This document shows, in pieces, positions 52,059 through 60,871 of a stretch of DNA of 64,000 bases. Numbering within the stretch: position 1 is the first letter of the stretch; every line of letters starts with the position of its first letter. The notes beneath the pieces were generated by a model. It was given only the letters and a program-made list of their open reading frames with translations, did no database searches and was not told the origin of the DNA. Source of the DNA: Paracoccaceae bacterium (lineage in GTDB: Bacteria > Pseudomonadota > Alphaproteobacteria > Rhodobacterales > Rhodobacteraceae); NCBI GenBank assembly GCA_014654775.1, contig JACVZW010000014.1, positions 1 to 64,000 on the forward strand, in the 5' to 3' direction. The position numbers and the translations under genes were made by a program.

Positions 52059-52526
52059 ATGCCCATCACCCTCACCGTCAACGGACGCCCCGAAACGCTG
52101 GACCTGCCGCCCGAGATGCCGCTCCTCTGGGCGCTGCGCGATGGGCTGAACCTCACCGGAACGAAATTCGGCTGCGGCGTCGCCGCCTGCGGGGCCTGCA
52201 CCGTGCATGTGGACGGGCAGGCGGTCCGGTCCTGCCAGACGCTGCTTGGCGATGTGGCGGGCGCCGCCATCACCACGATCGAAGGCTTGGGCAATCCGGC
52301 GGCCCTGCATGCCGTGCAGGCGGCTTGGGCCGAAGGGCAGGTCGCGCAATGCGGCTATTGCCAGTCGGGCCAGATCATGCAGGCCGCCGCCCTTCTCGCC
52401 ACCAATCCCGCCCCGACAGAGGCCGAGATCGACGAGGCGATGTCGGGCAACCTCTGCCGTTGCGGCACCTATCCCCGCATCCGCGCCGCCGTGCAGGATG
52501 CCGCCCGCCGCCTGCAGGAGGTGTGA
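52059..52526 (+). CDS. [2Fe-2S] subunit of isoquinoline 1-oxidoreductase-type molybdoenzyme
   Basis: A 155-residue electron-transfer subunit. A plant-type ferredoxin cluster uses C39, C44, C47 and C59, and the second [2Fe-2S] cluster of the xanthine oxidase family uses C98, C101, C133 and C135. It passes electrons from the molybdenum subunit encoded directly downstream (start after 2 bases). AGAGGAGAG lies upstream of the ATG. No FAD subunit is present, as expected for the IorAB class, where an external acceptor such as a cytochrome takes the electrons. Confidence 0.92.
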   Translation: MPITLTVNGRPETLDLPPEMPLLWALRDGLNLTGTKFGCGVAACGACTVHVDGQAVRSCQTLLGDVAGAAITTIEGLGNPAALHAVQAAWAEGQVAQCGYCQSGQIMQAAALLATNPAPTEAEIDEAMSGNLCRCGTYPRIRAAVQDAARRLQEV

Positions 52527-52528
52527 TC

Positions 52529-54763
52529 ATGGCCCGCCTGATGAAAATCGCCCGCCGTGGCTTCCTCTTCGGCTCCGTCGCCCTGCTGGGCGGGGTGGCC
52601 TTCGGCTGGTGGCGCTACGCCACGCCGCAGGACAACCCGCTGGAAACCGGGCTGGCCGAGGGCGAAGTCACACTGAACCCTTACGTTCTGATCGATCAGA
52701 GCGGCGTCACCGTCATCGCCCCCCGGGCCGAGATGGGGCAAGGCATCCACAGCACGCTTGCCGCGCTGGTGGCCGAAGAAATGGATCTGGACTGGTCCAC
52801 GATCCGCGTCCTGCACGGCCCCGCTTCTGCCGCCTATTACAACGCTGCCGTCCTACAGGAAGGCGTGCCCTTCGCGCCGACCGATACAGGCTGGCTGGCC
52901 GAAACCGTGCGCGCCGGGATGGACATTCCGGCGAAATTCCTTGGCCTGCAGATCACGGGCGGCTCCTCTTCCATCCCCGATGCCTTCGACAAGATGCGCC
53001 TCGCCGGGGCCGCCGCCCGCGCCGCCCTTGTCGCGGCAGCGGCGGCACGGCTGAACCTGCCCGCCGATCAGCTGAAAACCGAAGCCGGGGCCGTGGTCGC
53101 CCCCGACGGCACCCGCATCCCCTACACCGATCTGGCCGAGGCCGCCGCAGGGGTGGAACTGGACCGCGAACCCGTCCTGAAGGCCAAGGCGGATTGGCGG
53201 CTTCTGGGCAAAAGCCTGCCGCGCCCCGACATGCTGGGCAAGGTGACCGGCACCGCCACCTTCGCCGTCGACCTGCGCCTTCCCGGTATGCGCTTTGCCA
53301 CCGTCCGCACCAACCCGCGCCAAGGCGCAGCCCTCCTGTCGCATGATGCCAGCGTGGCCGAGGCAATGCCGGGGGTGGAAAAGATCATCCCCGTCGAGAA
53401 CGGCCTTGCCGTGGTCGCGACCTCCACTTGGGTGGCGATGCAGGCCGCCGATGCCATCACCTTCGACTGGGCCCCCGCCCCCTATCCGGCCACCAGCGCC
53501 GAAATCGACGCCATCCTCGCCGCCAGCTTCACCGAGGATCGCCGCGACAGCGTCAACCGCAATGATGGCGATGTGGATGCCGTGCTGGCCGCCGATGACT
53601 GGCAGGCCGAATACTCCGTCCCCTACCTTGCCCATGCCACGATGGAACCGATGTCCAGCGCCGCGCTGCTGAAGGACGGGCGCCTTACCGTCTGGACCGG
53701 GCATCAACTCCCCTCGCAGATCGCCCCCGAGGCGGCCGCCATGACCGGCCTGCCGCAAGAGGCGATCACAGTCGAAGTGCTGCCCATGGGCGGCGGCTTC
53801 GGGCGGCGGGCCGAGATGGACGTGATCCGTCAGGTCATCACCATCGCCAAGGCGATGGAAGGCACCCCCGTTCTACTGACATGGAGCCGGGAAGAAGACA
53901 TGACCCATGACGGCTACCGCCCTGCCGCCCGCGCCAAGGTCCGCGCGCGGCTGGACGGGGAAAGCCTCGTCGCCTTCGACTTCGCCACCTGTTCCTCGTC
54001 GGTCGTGGAAAGTCAGGCCGGGCGGCTGGGCTACAATGTCCCGGGGCCGGATGGCGCCATCGTGCAGGGCGCATGGGAGCAGCCCTACCGCATCGCCAAT
54101 CACCGCGTGACGGGTTACCGCGCCCCAGCCATGGTGCCGGTGGGCAGCTGGCGGTCCGTCGGGGCGTCGCAAAACGCCTTCTTCCACGAAACCGCGATGG
54201 ATGAACTGGCGGCACAGGCGGGGGTGGACCCTGTCACCTTCCGGCTGAACATGATCGACCACGCCCCCTCCCGCGCCGTGATCGAAGCGGTGGCCGAAAT
54301 GTCCGGCTGGGGCAATGCCACCCCCGGCCGCGCCAAGGGCTTTGCCTTCTGCCTGTCCTTCGGCGTCCCTTGCGCGCAGGTGATCGAGGTGGAGGACACG
54401 CCCGCAGGCCTGCGCATGACCGGCGCTTGGGCGACAGCCGATGTGGGCACCGCGCTCGACCCCCGCAACCTTGAGGCACAGGTGCAAGGCGCGATGATCT
54501 ACGGCCTCTCTGCCGCGATCCGGGGCGAGATCACCATCGCCGACGGTCAGGCCGAACAGCGGAACTTCTGGGATTACGAACCGCTCCGCCTGTCGCAATG
54601 CCCGCCCATCGCGGTGCGCGTGCTGGAAAACCTCGACCGCATCCGGGGGATCGGGGAACCCGGCACACCGCCCGCCGCGCCCGCCCTTGGCAACGCGATC
54701 TTCGCCCTAACCGGGCAGCGCCTGCGCGACCTGCCCTTTGCGCGCACGGTGACCTTCGCCTGA
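52529..54763 (+). CDS. Molybdopterin subunit of isoquinoline 1-oxidoreductase-type enzyme
   Basis: A 744-residue molybdenum hydroxylase subunit (IorB/aldehyde oxidase-like). A twin-arginine-like N-terminus (ARRGFLFGSVALLGGVAFG, 8-26) suggests export or membrane attachment. The cofactor region has EMGQGIHSTLAAL, MGGGFGRRAEMDV and the catalytic glutamate in GIGEPGTPP near the C-terminus (about 709-717). The substrate could be an aldehyde or N-heterocycle. The two genes form an operon under the divergent TetR gene. No XdhC/maturation gene is adjacent. Confidence 0.88.
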   Translation: MARLMKIARRGFLFGSVALLGGVAFGWWRYATPQDNPLETGLAEGEVTLNPYVLIDQSGVTVIAPRAEMGQGIHSTLAALVAEEMDLDWSTIRVLHGPASAAYYNAAVLQEGVPFAPTDTGWLAETVRAGMDIPAKFLGLQITGGSSSIPDAFDKMRLAGAAARAALVAAAAARLNLPADQLKTEAGAVVAPDGTRIPYTDLAEAAAGVELDREPVLKAKADWRLLGKSLPRPDMLGKVTGTATFAVDLRLPGMRFATVRTNPRQGAALLSHDASVAEAMPGVEKIIPVENGLAVVATSTWVAMQAADAITFDWAPAPYPATSAEIDAILAASFTEDRRDSVNRNDGDVDAVLAADDWQAEYSVPYLAHATMEPMSSAALLKDGRLTVWTGHQLPSQIAPEAAAMTGLPQEAITVEVLPMGGGFGRRAEMDVIRQVITIAKAMEGTPVLLTWSREEDMTHDGYRPAARAKVRARLDGESLVAFDFATCSSSVVESQAGRLGYNVPGPDGAIVQGAWEQPYRIANHRVTGYRAPAMVPVGSWRSVGASQNAFFHETAMDELAAQAGVDPVTFRLNMIDHAPSRAVIEAVAEMSGWGNATPGRAKGFAFCLSFGVPCAQVIEVEDTPAGLRMTGAWATADVGTALDPRNLEAQVQGAMIYGLSAAIRGEITIADGQAEQRNFWDYEPLRLSQCPPIAVRVLENLDRIRGIGEPGTPPAAPALGNAIFALTGQRLRDLPFARTVTFA

Positions 54764-54790
54764 CCCACCCGCCCTGACTTGCCGCGCCAC

Positions 54791-54801
54791 TGGTATAACC
54801 A
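54791..54801. promoter_or_regulatory. Candidate GntR/FCD operator TGGTATAACCA
   Basis: TGGT-N3-ACCA is the classic half-site arrangement of FadR-subfamily GntR regulators, and GGTATA is the NanR half-site. It is 40 bases upstream of the sugar-acid kinase gene and can plausibly be bound by the regulator encoded at 56181. Its AT-rich surroundings (TATAACCACATAAT) suit a promoter. Confidence 0.5.
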
Positions 54802-54840
54802 CATAATCACCCATGGCGCGGCTGGACAAAGAGGCAGGCA

Positions 54841-56223
54841 ATGACCGGGGCGATGACCGGGGCTGTGACAAAGGGACCCCGGGTCGCGTGGCTGGGCGAC
54901 GATTTCACCGGGGCCGCCGCCGTGATGGAGGTGCTGGCCTTCGCAGGCCTTCCCGCCGTCCTGTTCACCGAAATCCCCTCCCCCGCTTTGATGGCCCGTT
55001 TCACCGGGATGCAGGGCATCGGGCTGGCCACCACCGCCCGCAGCCAACCGCCCGACGGCATGGCCGCCAGCCTTCCCCCTGCCTATGCATGGCTGGCGGC
55101 GCTGCAGCCGGACATCCTGCATTACAAGCTCTGCTCCACCTTCGATTCCGCCCCCCATCTGGGCAGCATCGGCCGCGCCATCGAAATCGGCCTCGCCCAT
55201 CGCGCCGCCCGTGCCGTGCCCCTCGTCACCGCCGCCCCGCAAATGCGGCGCTATCAGGCCTTCGGTCACCTTTTCGCAGGCGCGCCGGGGGGCGTGTTCC
55301 GCCTTGACCGCCACCCCGTCATGGCCCGCCACCCGGCCACGCCGATGACGGAGTCCGACCTCTTGCGCCATCTCTCTGCGCAGACCGACCTGCCCTCCGC
55401 CCTGATCGACCTGCCGACCCTCGCCACCGACCCCGACAGCGCCCTGGCGCTCCATCTCGCGGCGGGCGCGCGTCTCCTCTCGCTCGACATGATCGATGAC
55501 CGGTCCGAGGCGGCGGTGGGCCGCCTGCTCTGGCAGCATCGCGGCGACCTGTCCTTCGTCGCGGGCAGTCAGGGCGTGGAATACGCCCTCGTCCGCCACT
55601 GGCAAGAGGCGGGGATGATCCCGCCCGCCCCCCCCGTGCCCTCCGCCGGACCAACGGACCGCATCGCCGCAGTGTCCGGCTCCGTCTCGCCCATCACCGC
55701 CGCCCAGATCGCATGGGCCGGGGCGCATGGCTTTGCCCCCATCCCCTTCGACGCCGCCACTGCCTGTGGCCTTCCCGATGCTCTCGCCGATGCCGAGGCG
55801 CGCGCCCTTTCGCAGGCGCTGGTGGCGGCAGCCGAAGGGAAAAGCCCACTGATCCACACCGCGCTCGGCCCCGATGACCCGGGCGTCAGCCGTTTCCGCG
55901 CGGCGCTGTCGGCCACCACCCTGACGCCCGATCGCGTGCATGGTCGATTGGGGGCCGCGCTGGGACGCATCCTTGCTGCCCTGCTCGACAAGACGCGGAT
56001 AGGCCGTGCCGTCATCTCGGGCGGCGACACATCAGGCCATGCTCTGCGCGAACTGGGCCTTCCGGCCCTGACCGCGCTCGCCCCCACCATCCCCGGCGCA
56101 GCCCTGTGCAAGGGGCATGGCGAAGGGCCACGTGACGGTCTGGAAATCGCGCTGAAGGGCGGGCAGATGGGATCGGAGGATTACTTCGGCTGGGTCCGCG
56201 CCGGGGGCGGCGCGCGGTCCTGA
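54841..56223 (+). CDS. Four-carbon acid sugar kinase family protein (OtnK/DUF1537-like)
   Basis: A 460-residue two-domain kinase of the DUF1537 family. The N-domain (about 14-240) begins VAWLGDDFTGAAAVMEVLAFAG with the substrate-binding aspartates. The C-domain (about 280-440) binds ATP with SGSVSPITAAQI and the glycine-rich ISGGDTSGHAL. Known members phosphorylate D-threonate, D-erythronate or 3-oxo-tetronate. Partners OtnC/OtnI or PdxA2 are not nearby. ATG 54841 or the in-frame ATG 54853 may be used. The last 43 bases overlap the 3' end of the GntR gene on the other strand. Confidence 0.83.
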   Translation: MTGAMTGAVTKGPRVAWLGDDFTGAAAVMEVLAFAGLPAVLFTEIPSPALMARFTGMQGIGLATTARSQPPDGMAASLPPAYAWLAALQPDILHYKLCSTFDSAPHLGSIGRAIEIGLAHRAARAVPLVTAAPQMRRYQAFGHLFAGAPGGVFRLDRHPVMARHPATPMTESDLLRHLSAQTDLPSALIDLPTLATDPDSALALHLAAGARLLSLDMIDDRSEAAVGRLLWQHRGDLSFVAGSQGVEYALVRHWQEAGMIPPAPPVPSAGPTDRIAAVSGSVSPITAAQIAWAGAHGFAPIPFDAATACGLPDALADAEARALSQALVAAAEGKSPLIHTALGPDDPGVSRFRAALSATTLTPDRVHGRLGAALGRILAALLDKTRIGRAVISGGDTSGHALRELGLPALTALAPTIPGAALCKGHGEGPRDGLEIALKGGQMGSEDYFGWVRAGGGARS

Positions 56224-56951
56224 TCCATAGGCGCCAGCGCATTGCGCGACCGGTTCAGGTGGTCGCGCATCGCCTGCACCGCGCCCTCCGCATCACGCGC
56301 CTCAATCGCATCCACGATCGCCCCATGATCGGCCAGCGTCACCGCCTCGCGCCCCGACCAATGCAGCAACGCGGTATGGTATTCAAAGAGCCAGCGCAGC
56401 ATCGCCTGCGAGGCGGCGGTGATGATCGGATTGCCGCTGATCGCCGCGATGCGGGCGTGAAAGGCCATATCCGCCTCGATGAAGGGCACCGGATCGCCGC
56501 CCATCTGCGCCCGCTGCGCCTCCACCGCCGCGCGCAATGCCGCCACATCCGCTGCGGTCGCGTGCTCTGCCGCCAGCCGGACAAGGCCCAGCTCGAACAT
56601 CGTCCGCGCCTCTTTCAGATGCTGGCGGTTCGCCGGCACCAGATCGAGCAGCATCCGCGCCACATCATCGCTGCGGGCAAGAACCGTGGCCGCGTCGATG
56701 GGTTGCACCCGCGTCCGTTCCCCATGCGAAATGGAAATCAGCCCCTGCTGATGCAGCGCCTGCAACGCCTCGCGCACCGCCGGGCGGCCCACGCCAAAGC
56801 GATCCATCAAGGCGCGTTCCGACGGCATCGCATCGCCCGCCTGCAACTCGCCACTGCGGATCATCGCCCGCAGCCTGTCCAGCACCTGATCGGAAAGCTT
56901 GCGGCGGATGATCCGGTCGGTCCCCTCCGCCTGCCCCTTGGATTGCACCAT
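56181..56951 (-). CDS. GntR/FadR-subfamily (FCD) regulator, NanR-like
   Basis: A 256-residue regulator. The winged HTH (about 17-84) reads LSDQVLDRLRAMI, PSERALMDRFGVGRPAVREAL and LISISHGERTRV, closely echoing NanR. The FCD effector domain (about 110-240) has helical metal-binding features (EADMAFHARIAAISGN and the later H-containing helix). It lies between a convergent kinase gene and a divergent deiminase operon, and dyads resembling its expected site occur upstream of both (54791; GTATAC at 56980). It probably represses these genes in response to a sugar acid or amide metabolite. Confidence 0.87.
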   Translation of the reverse strand: MVQSKGQAEGTDRIIRRKLSDQVLDRLRAMIRSGELQAGDAMPSERALMDRFGVGRPAVREALQALHQQGLISISHGERTRVQPIDAATVLARSDDVARMLLDLVPANRQHLKEARTMFELGLVRLAAEHATAADVAALRAAVEAQRAQMGGDPVPFIEADMAFHARIAAISGNPIITAASQAMLRWLFEYHTALLHWSGREAVTLADHGAIVDAIEARDAEGAVQAMRDHLNRSRNALAPMDQDRAPPPARTQPK

Positions 56952-56979
56952 CCGGATGGCCCCCCTGCCCTTGCGCGCA

Positions 56980-56985
56980 GTATAC
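56980..56985. promoter_or_regulatory. GTATAC dyad upstream of the GntR gene
   Basis: A six-base palindrome 29 bases before the GntR start and about 100 bases before the divergent deiminase start. It shares the GTATA core with the TGGTATAACCA dyad at 54791. Too short to be convincing alone; listed as a possible second site of the same regulator. Confidence 0.3.
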
Positions 56986-57086
56986 GCCCCCGGACAGGCC
57001 CCGCAACGTTGGCCGCAGATGGCCCTTGGCGCGGCGTGGAAACCCTGCTTCACATGGGCCGCCCAATACCCGCAAGGATGCCCGCG

Positions 57087-58115
57087 ATGACATGGACGAT
57101 GCCCCCCGAAACCGCCCCGCAGGATCGCATCTGGATGGCCTTCCCCCGCGAAGGCCAGACGCTGGGCGACACCACGGCGGAACGCGAGGCAGGCTATGCC
57201 GCATGGACCGCCGTCGCCCATGCCGTGGCGGAATTCCAGCCCGTCTCGATGATCGTGGACCCCTCCGAAATGGCCCGCGCGCGACGGATGATCGGGGCTG
57301 GCATCGACCTGATCGAACGGGTGATCGATGATTTCTGGCTGCGCGATTCCGGCCCCACCTTCGTGCATGCCGCCGATGGGTCGCTGGCCGCCGTAGACTG
57401 GATCTTCAACGGCTGGGGCGGCGGCGACTGGACCAGCGCCACCCATGACCGGGGGCTGGCGCAATTCATCGCAGGCCTCTTGGACGTGCCGGTGATCCCT
57501 TCCCTTCTGGTGAACGAAGGCGGCGGCATCCATGTCGATGGCGAAGGCACGATCCTGCTGACCGAAACCGTTCAGCTGGGCGCCGAACGCAACCCCCATG
57601 CCGATGCCGCGCGGGTAGAGGCCGAGATGGCGCGCACCCTCGGCACCGAAAAGGCGATCTGGCTGCCCCGCGGCCTTGCGCGGGATTACGATGCCTTCGG
57701 CACCCGGGGCCATGTCGACATCGTCGCCACCTTCCCCTCGCCCGGCACCGTCCTCGTCCATCAGCAGGCCGACAGCAGCCACCCCGACCACGCCACGATG
57801 CAAGAGATCCGCGCCCTCCTCGCCGCCGCCACCGATGCCAAGGGCCGCAAGCTTGAGGTGATCGACCTGCCCGCCCCCGAAACCCTGACCGATGCGCATG
57901 GCTTCGTCGATTGGTCCTATGTGAACCACCTCGTCATCAACGACGCCGTCATCGCCTGCGCCTTTGGCGAGGCACAGGCCGATGCCCGCGCCGCCGACAT
58001 CCTCGCCGCCGCCTATCCCGGCCGCCGCATCGTCCCAGTGGATGCGCGCGAACTGTTCGCGCGCGGCGGCGGGGTCCATTGCATCACCCAACAACAGCCC
58101 AAAGCCCGCACATGA
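57087..58115 (+). CDS. Agmatine deiminase / peptidylarginine deiminase family protein
   Basis: A 342-residue guanidine-modifying enzyme. The deiminase core shows the substrate region FWLRDSGPTF (about 83-92), NEGGGIHVDGEG (143-154), H209 in RGHVD and the nucleophile C332 in GGGVHCITQQ at the C-terminus. These enzymes hydrolyse a guanidino group to ureido plus ammonia. The partner genes encode an amidase and a dehydrogenase, so the product may then be hydrolysed and oxidised. ATG 57087 gives the expected start of the domain. It overlaps the amidase gene by four bases. Confidence 0.87.
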   Translation: MTWTMPPETAPQDRIWMAFPREGQTLGDTTAEREAGYAAWTAVAHAVAEFQPVSMIVDPSEMARARRMIGAGIDLIERVIDDFWLRDSGPTFVHAADGSLAAVDWIFNGWGGGDWTSATHDRGLAQFIAGLLDVPVIPSLLVNEGGGIHVDGEGTILLTETVQLGAERNPHADAARVEAEMARTLGTEKAIWLPRGLARDYDAFGTRGHVDIVATFPSPGTVLVHQQADSSHPDHATMQEIRALLAAATDAKGRKLEVIDLPAPETLTDAHGFVDWSYVNHLVINDAVIACAFGEAQADARAADILAAAYPGRRIVPVDARELFARGGGVHCITQQQPKART

Positions 58116-60106
58116 CCATCGTAGAAGCCAGCCTCGCCGACCTGCAGGCCGCCTTGGCGCAGGGCAAGACCACCTCCGTCGCCCTGACCGCCGCCTATCT
58201 CACGCGCATCGCGGCGCTGGATCGGCAGGGGCCGCGCCTGAACGCCGTGCCGATCCTGAACCCCGCGATGTTCGACGACGCCCGCGCCTCGGACCTGCGC
58301 CGCGCGCGGGGGGAAAGCCTCGGCCCCCTCGACGGCATCCCCTACAGCGCCAAGAACAGCTACAAGGCGCGCGGGCTGACCGTCGCCTCCGGTTCTCCCG
58401 CCTTTGAGGGTCTGGTGGCCACCGATGACGCCTTCGCCATCGCCCGCCTGCGCGCGGCGGGCGCGGTGCTGGTGGGGCTGACCAACATGCCGCCCATGGC
58501 CAACGGGGGGATGCAGCGCGGCGTCTATGGCCGCGCGGAAAGCCCCTATAACGCCGATTACCTGACCGCCGCCTATGCCTCGGGCTCCTCCAACGGATCG
58601 GGCACGGCGACGGCGGCCAGTTTCGCCGCCTTCGGTCTGGGCGAAGAAACATGGTCCTCGGGCCGCGCGCCCGCCGCCAATAACGGGCTTTGCGCCTATA
58701 CCCCCTCGCGTGGGGTGATCTCGGTCCGGGGCAACTGGCCGCTTGTGCCAACGATGGATGTGGTCGTGCCCCACACCCGCACGATGGCCGACATGCTGGC
58801 GCTGCTTGACATCCTCGTGGCCGACGATCCCGAAACGCGCGGCGATCTGTGGCGCAGCCAGCCTTGGGTGACGATCCCCAAGGCATCGGACATCCGCCCG
58901 CCCTCCTACCCCGCACTGGCCAGAAATGCCTCGCTCAAAGGCAAGCGCATCGCCGTGCCCGCCATGTACATCAACGCCGACCCCCTTGCCGGCACCGCCG
59001 AAAACCCCGGCATCGGCGGGCCGACGGGGCAGCGCATCCACACCCGCCCCTCCATCCTCGCCCTCTGGGAACAGGCGCGGCAGGCACTTGAAGACGCAGG
59101 CGCCACCGTCATCGTCACCGATTTCCCCGTCATCACGCATTACGAAGGCGACCGTCCCGGCGCGCCCACGATCCGCACGCGCGGCCTCGTCCCGCCCGCC
59201 TATTTCAAACGCGAGATCGTCGATCTGTCGGTCTGGTCATGGGACGACTTCCTCGCCGCCAATGGCGACCCCACTCTCAACCGCCTTGCGCAGGTGGACG
59301 GCTCGAAAATCTTCCCCTTGCCCAAGGGCGCGCTGCCCGATCGCTATGACGGGTTCGACGACGATATCGGCACCTACCCCGCCTTCGCCCGTGCCAACCC
59401 ACCGGGCGACTTCCGCGATATCCCCCACCTCGGCGACGGCTTCCGCGCGCTAGAAGAAACCCGCCGCATCGATCTGGAGTCGTGGATGGACACCCACGCC
59501 CTCGATGCCGTGGTCTTCCCCGCCGTGGCCGATATCGGCCCCGCCGATGCCGACACGAACCCCGCCTCTTTCGACAAGGCTTGGGCGAATGGCGTCTGGG
59601 TGGCGAATGGCAACCTCGCCATCCGGCATCTGGGCATCCCCACTGTCACCGTCCCGATGGGGATCATGGACGACACCGGCATGCCCGCCGGCCTGACCTT
59701 CGCAGGGCGCGGCTGGGATGACAGCGCCCTCCTTCAACTCGCCTGCGCGTTTGAGGCGACGGGGCATTACCGCCATCCCCCGCCGCGCACCCCCGACCTG
59801 CCGCCCCTGCCCGTGGCGAAAGGCGACACCGTCACACCCGCCCCGCGCCTGACCGCAACGCTGCACCCCCTCCCCGGGGGGATGGATCGGCTGACCCTGC
59901 ACTGGCAGGCCGCCACACCCCTGATCCACCTCTCCGTGGACGGCACCGCGCTGCCTTTGCCGAATGGTGACAGCCTCACCCTCGACCTGCCGCGCAACAC
60001 CCATGTCCATAGCGAATGGCAACCGCCCTACCCACCCCTCGCCATCGCCCTCTTCGCCGATGGCACCGCCGCCTTCGCCGAAGGCCACATGGCGGCAGGG
60101 ACATGA
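58112..60106 (+). CDS. Amidase signature-family hydrolase with C-terminal extension
   Basis: A 664-residue amidase. The Ser-cisSer-Lys triad is readable: K81 in GIPYSAKNSY, the cis-serine region SGSSNGSG (158-164, S159 or S160), and the nucleophile S183 aligned with the GSIRxPA motif, here WSSGRAPA. It is longer than typical amidases (450-500). The extra C-terminal part after about 575 is predicted as a beta-rich domain of unknown role (TLHPLPGGMDRLTLHWQAA). It is translationally coupled to the deiminase and probably cleaves the ureido or amide product. Specificity is not known. Confidence 0.83.
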   Translation: MTIVEASLADLQAALAQGKTTSVALTAAYLTRIAALDRQGPRLNAVPILNPAMFDDARASDLRRARGESLGPLDGIPYSAKNSYKARGLTVASGSPAFEGLVATDDAFAIARLRAAGAVLVGLTNMPPMANGGMQRGVYGRAESPYNADYLTAAYASGSSNGSGTATAASFAAFGLGEETWSSGRAPAANNGLCAYTPSRGVISVRGNWPLVPTMDVVVPHTRTMADMLALLDILVADDPETRGDLWRSQPWVTIPKASDIRPPSYPALARNASLKGKRIAVPAMYINADPLAGTAENPGIGGPTGQRIHTRPSILALWEQARQALEDAGATVIVTDFPVITHYEGDRPGAPTIRTRGLVPPAYFKREIVDLSVWSWDDFLAANGDPTLNRLAQVDGSKIFPLPKGALPDRYDGFDDDIGTYPAFARANPPGDFRDIPHLGDGFRALEETRRIDLESWMDTHALDAVVFPAVADIGPADADTNPASFDKAWANGVWVANGNLAIRHLGIPTVTVPMGIMDDTGMPAGLTFAGRGWDDSALLQLACAFEATGHYRHPPPRTPDLPPLPVAKGDTVTPAPRLTATLHPLPGGMDRLTLHWQAATPLIHLSVDGTALPLPNGDSLTLDLPRNTHVHSEWQPPYPPLAIALFADGTAAFAEGHMAAGT

Positions 60107-60107
60107 G

Positions 60108-60863
60108 ATGAGCCTTGCCCTTTTCGATCTCACCGGACGCACCGCCTTGATCACCGGCGGCTCGCAGGGCATCGGCTTCGCCCTCGCCCAAGGCCTTGCT
60201 GCCGCCGGGGCGCAAGTCATCCTCAACGGGCGCGACCCTGCGAAACTCGCCGCCGCAGCCGCCCGCATCCCGGGCGCCGCGACCCTGCCCTTCGACGTGA
60301 CCGACCACGCCGCCACCCGCGCCGCCATCGATGGGCTGGAAGCCCAAGGCACAGCCCTCGACATCCTCGTGAACAATGCGGGCATCCAGCACCGCGCACC
60401 CTTAGAGGATTTCCCGCCCGACGCCTTTGAACGCCTTCTGCAGACCAATATCGCCAGCGTCTTTCACGCAGGGCAAGCCGCCGCCCGCCACATGATCGCC
60501 CGGGGCCGGGGCCGCATCATCAACATCGCCTCTGTGCAATCGGCCCTCGCCCGCCCTTCCATCGCCCCCTACACCGCCACCAAAGGCGCCGTCGCCAACC
60601 TGACCAAGGGCATGGCCACAGATTGGGCCCGCCACGGGCTGACCTGCAACGCCATCGCCCCGGGCTATTTCGACACGCCGCTGAATGCCGCCCTCGTCGC
60701 CGATCCAGCCTTCACCGCATGGCTGGAAAACCGCACCCCCGCCCGCCGCTGGGGCAGGGTGGAGGAATTGCAGGGCGCCTGCATCTTCCTCGCCTCCGAC
60801 GCCGCCAGTTTCGTGAACGGTCACATCCTTTATGTCGATGGCGGCATCACCGCCTCGCTCTAG
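60108..60863 (+). CDS. SDR oxidoreductase (gluconate 5-dehydrogenase-like)
   Basis: A 251-residue short-chain dehydrogenase. The NAD(P) motif TGGSQGIG spans 16-23, the NNAG motif lies at 89-92, and the catalytic S142, Y155 and K159 are present. The C-terminus LYVDGGITASL is family-typical. Gluconate 5-dehydrogenases (IdnO) and related 3-oxoacyl reductases are the closest types by eye. It follows the amidase with a 1-base gap and ends a three-gene operon. Confidence 0.87.
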   Translation: MSLALFDLTGRTALITGGSQGIGFALAQGLAAAGAQVILNGRDPAKLAAAAARIPGAATLPFDVTDHAATRAAIDGLEAQGTALDILVNNAGIQHRAPLEDFPPDAFERLLQTNIASVFHAGQAAARHMIARGRGRIINIASVQSALARPSIAPYTATKGAVANLTKGMATDWARHGLTCNAIAPGYFDTPLNAALVADPAFTAWLENRTPARRWGRVEELQGACIFLASDAASFVNGHILYVDGGITASL

Positions 60864-60871
60864 GCACCCGC

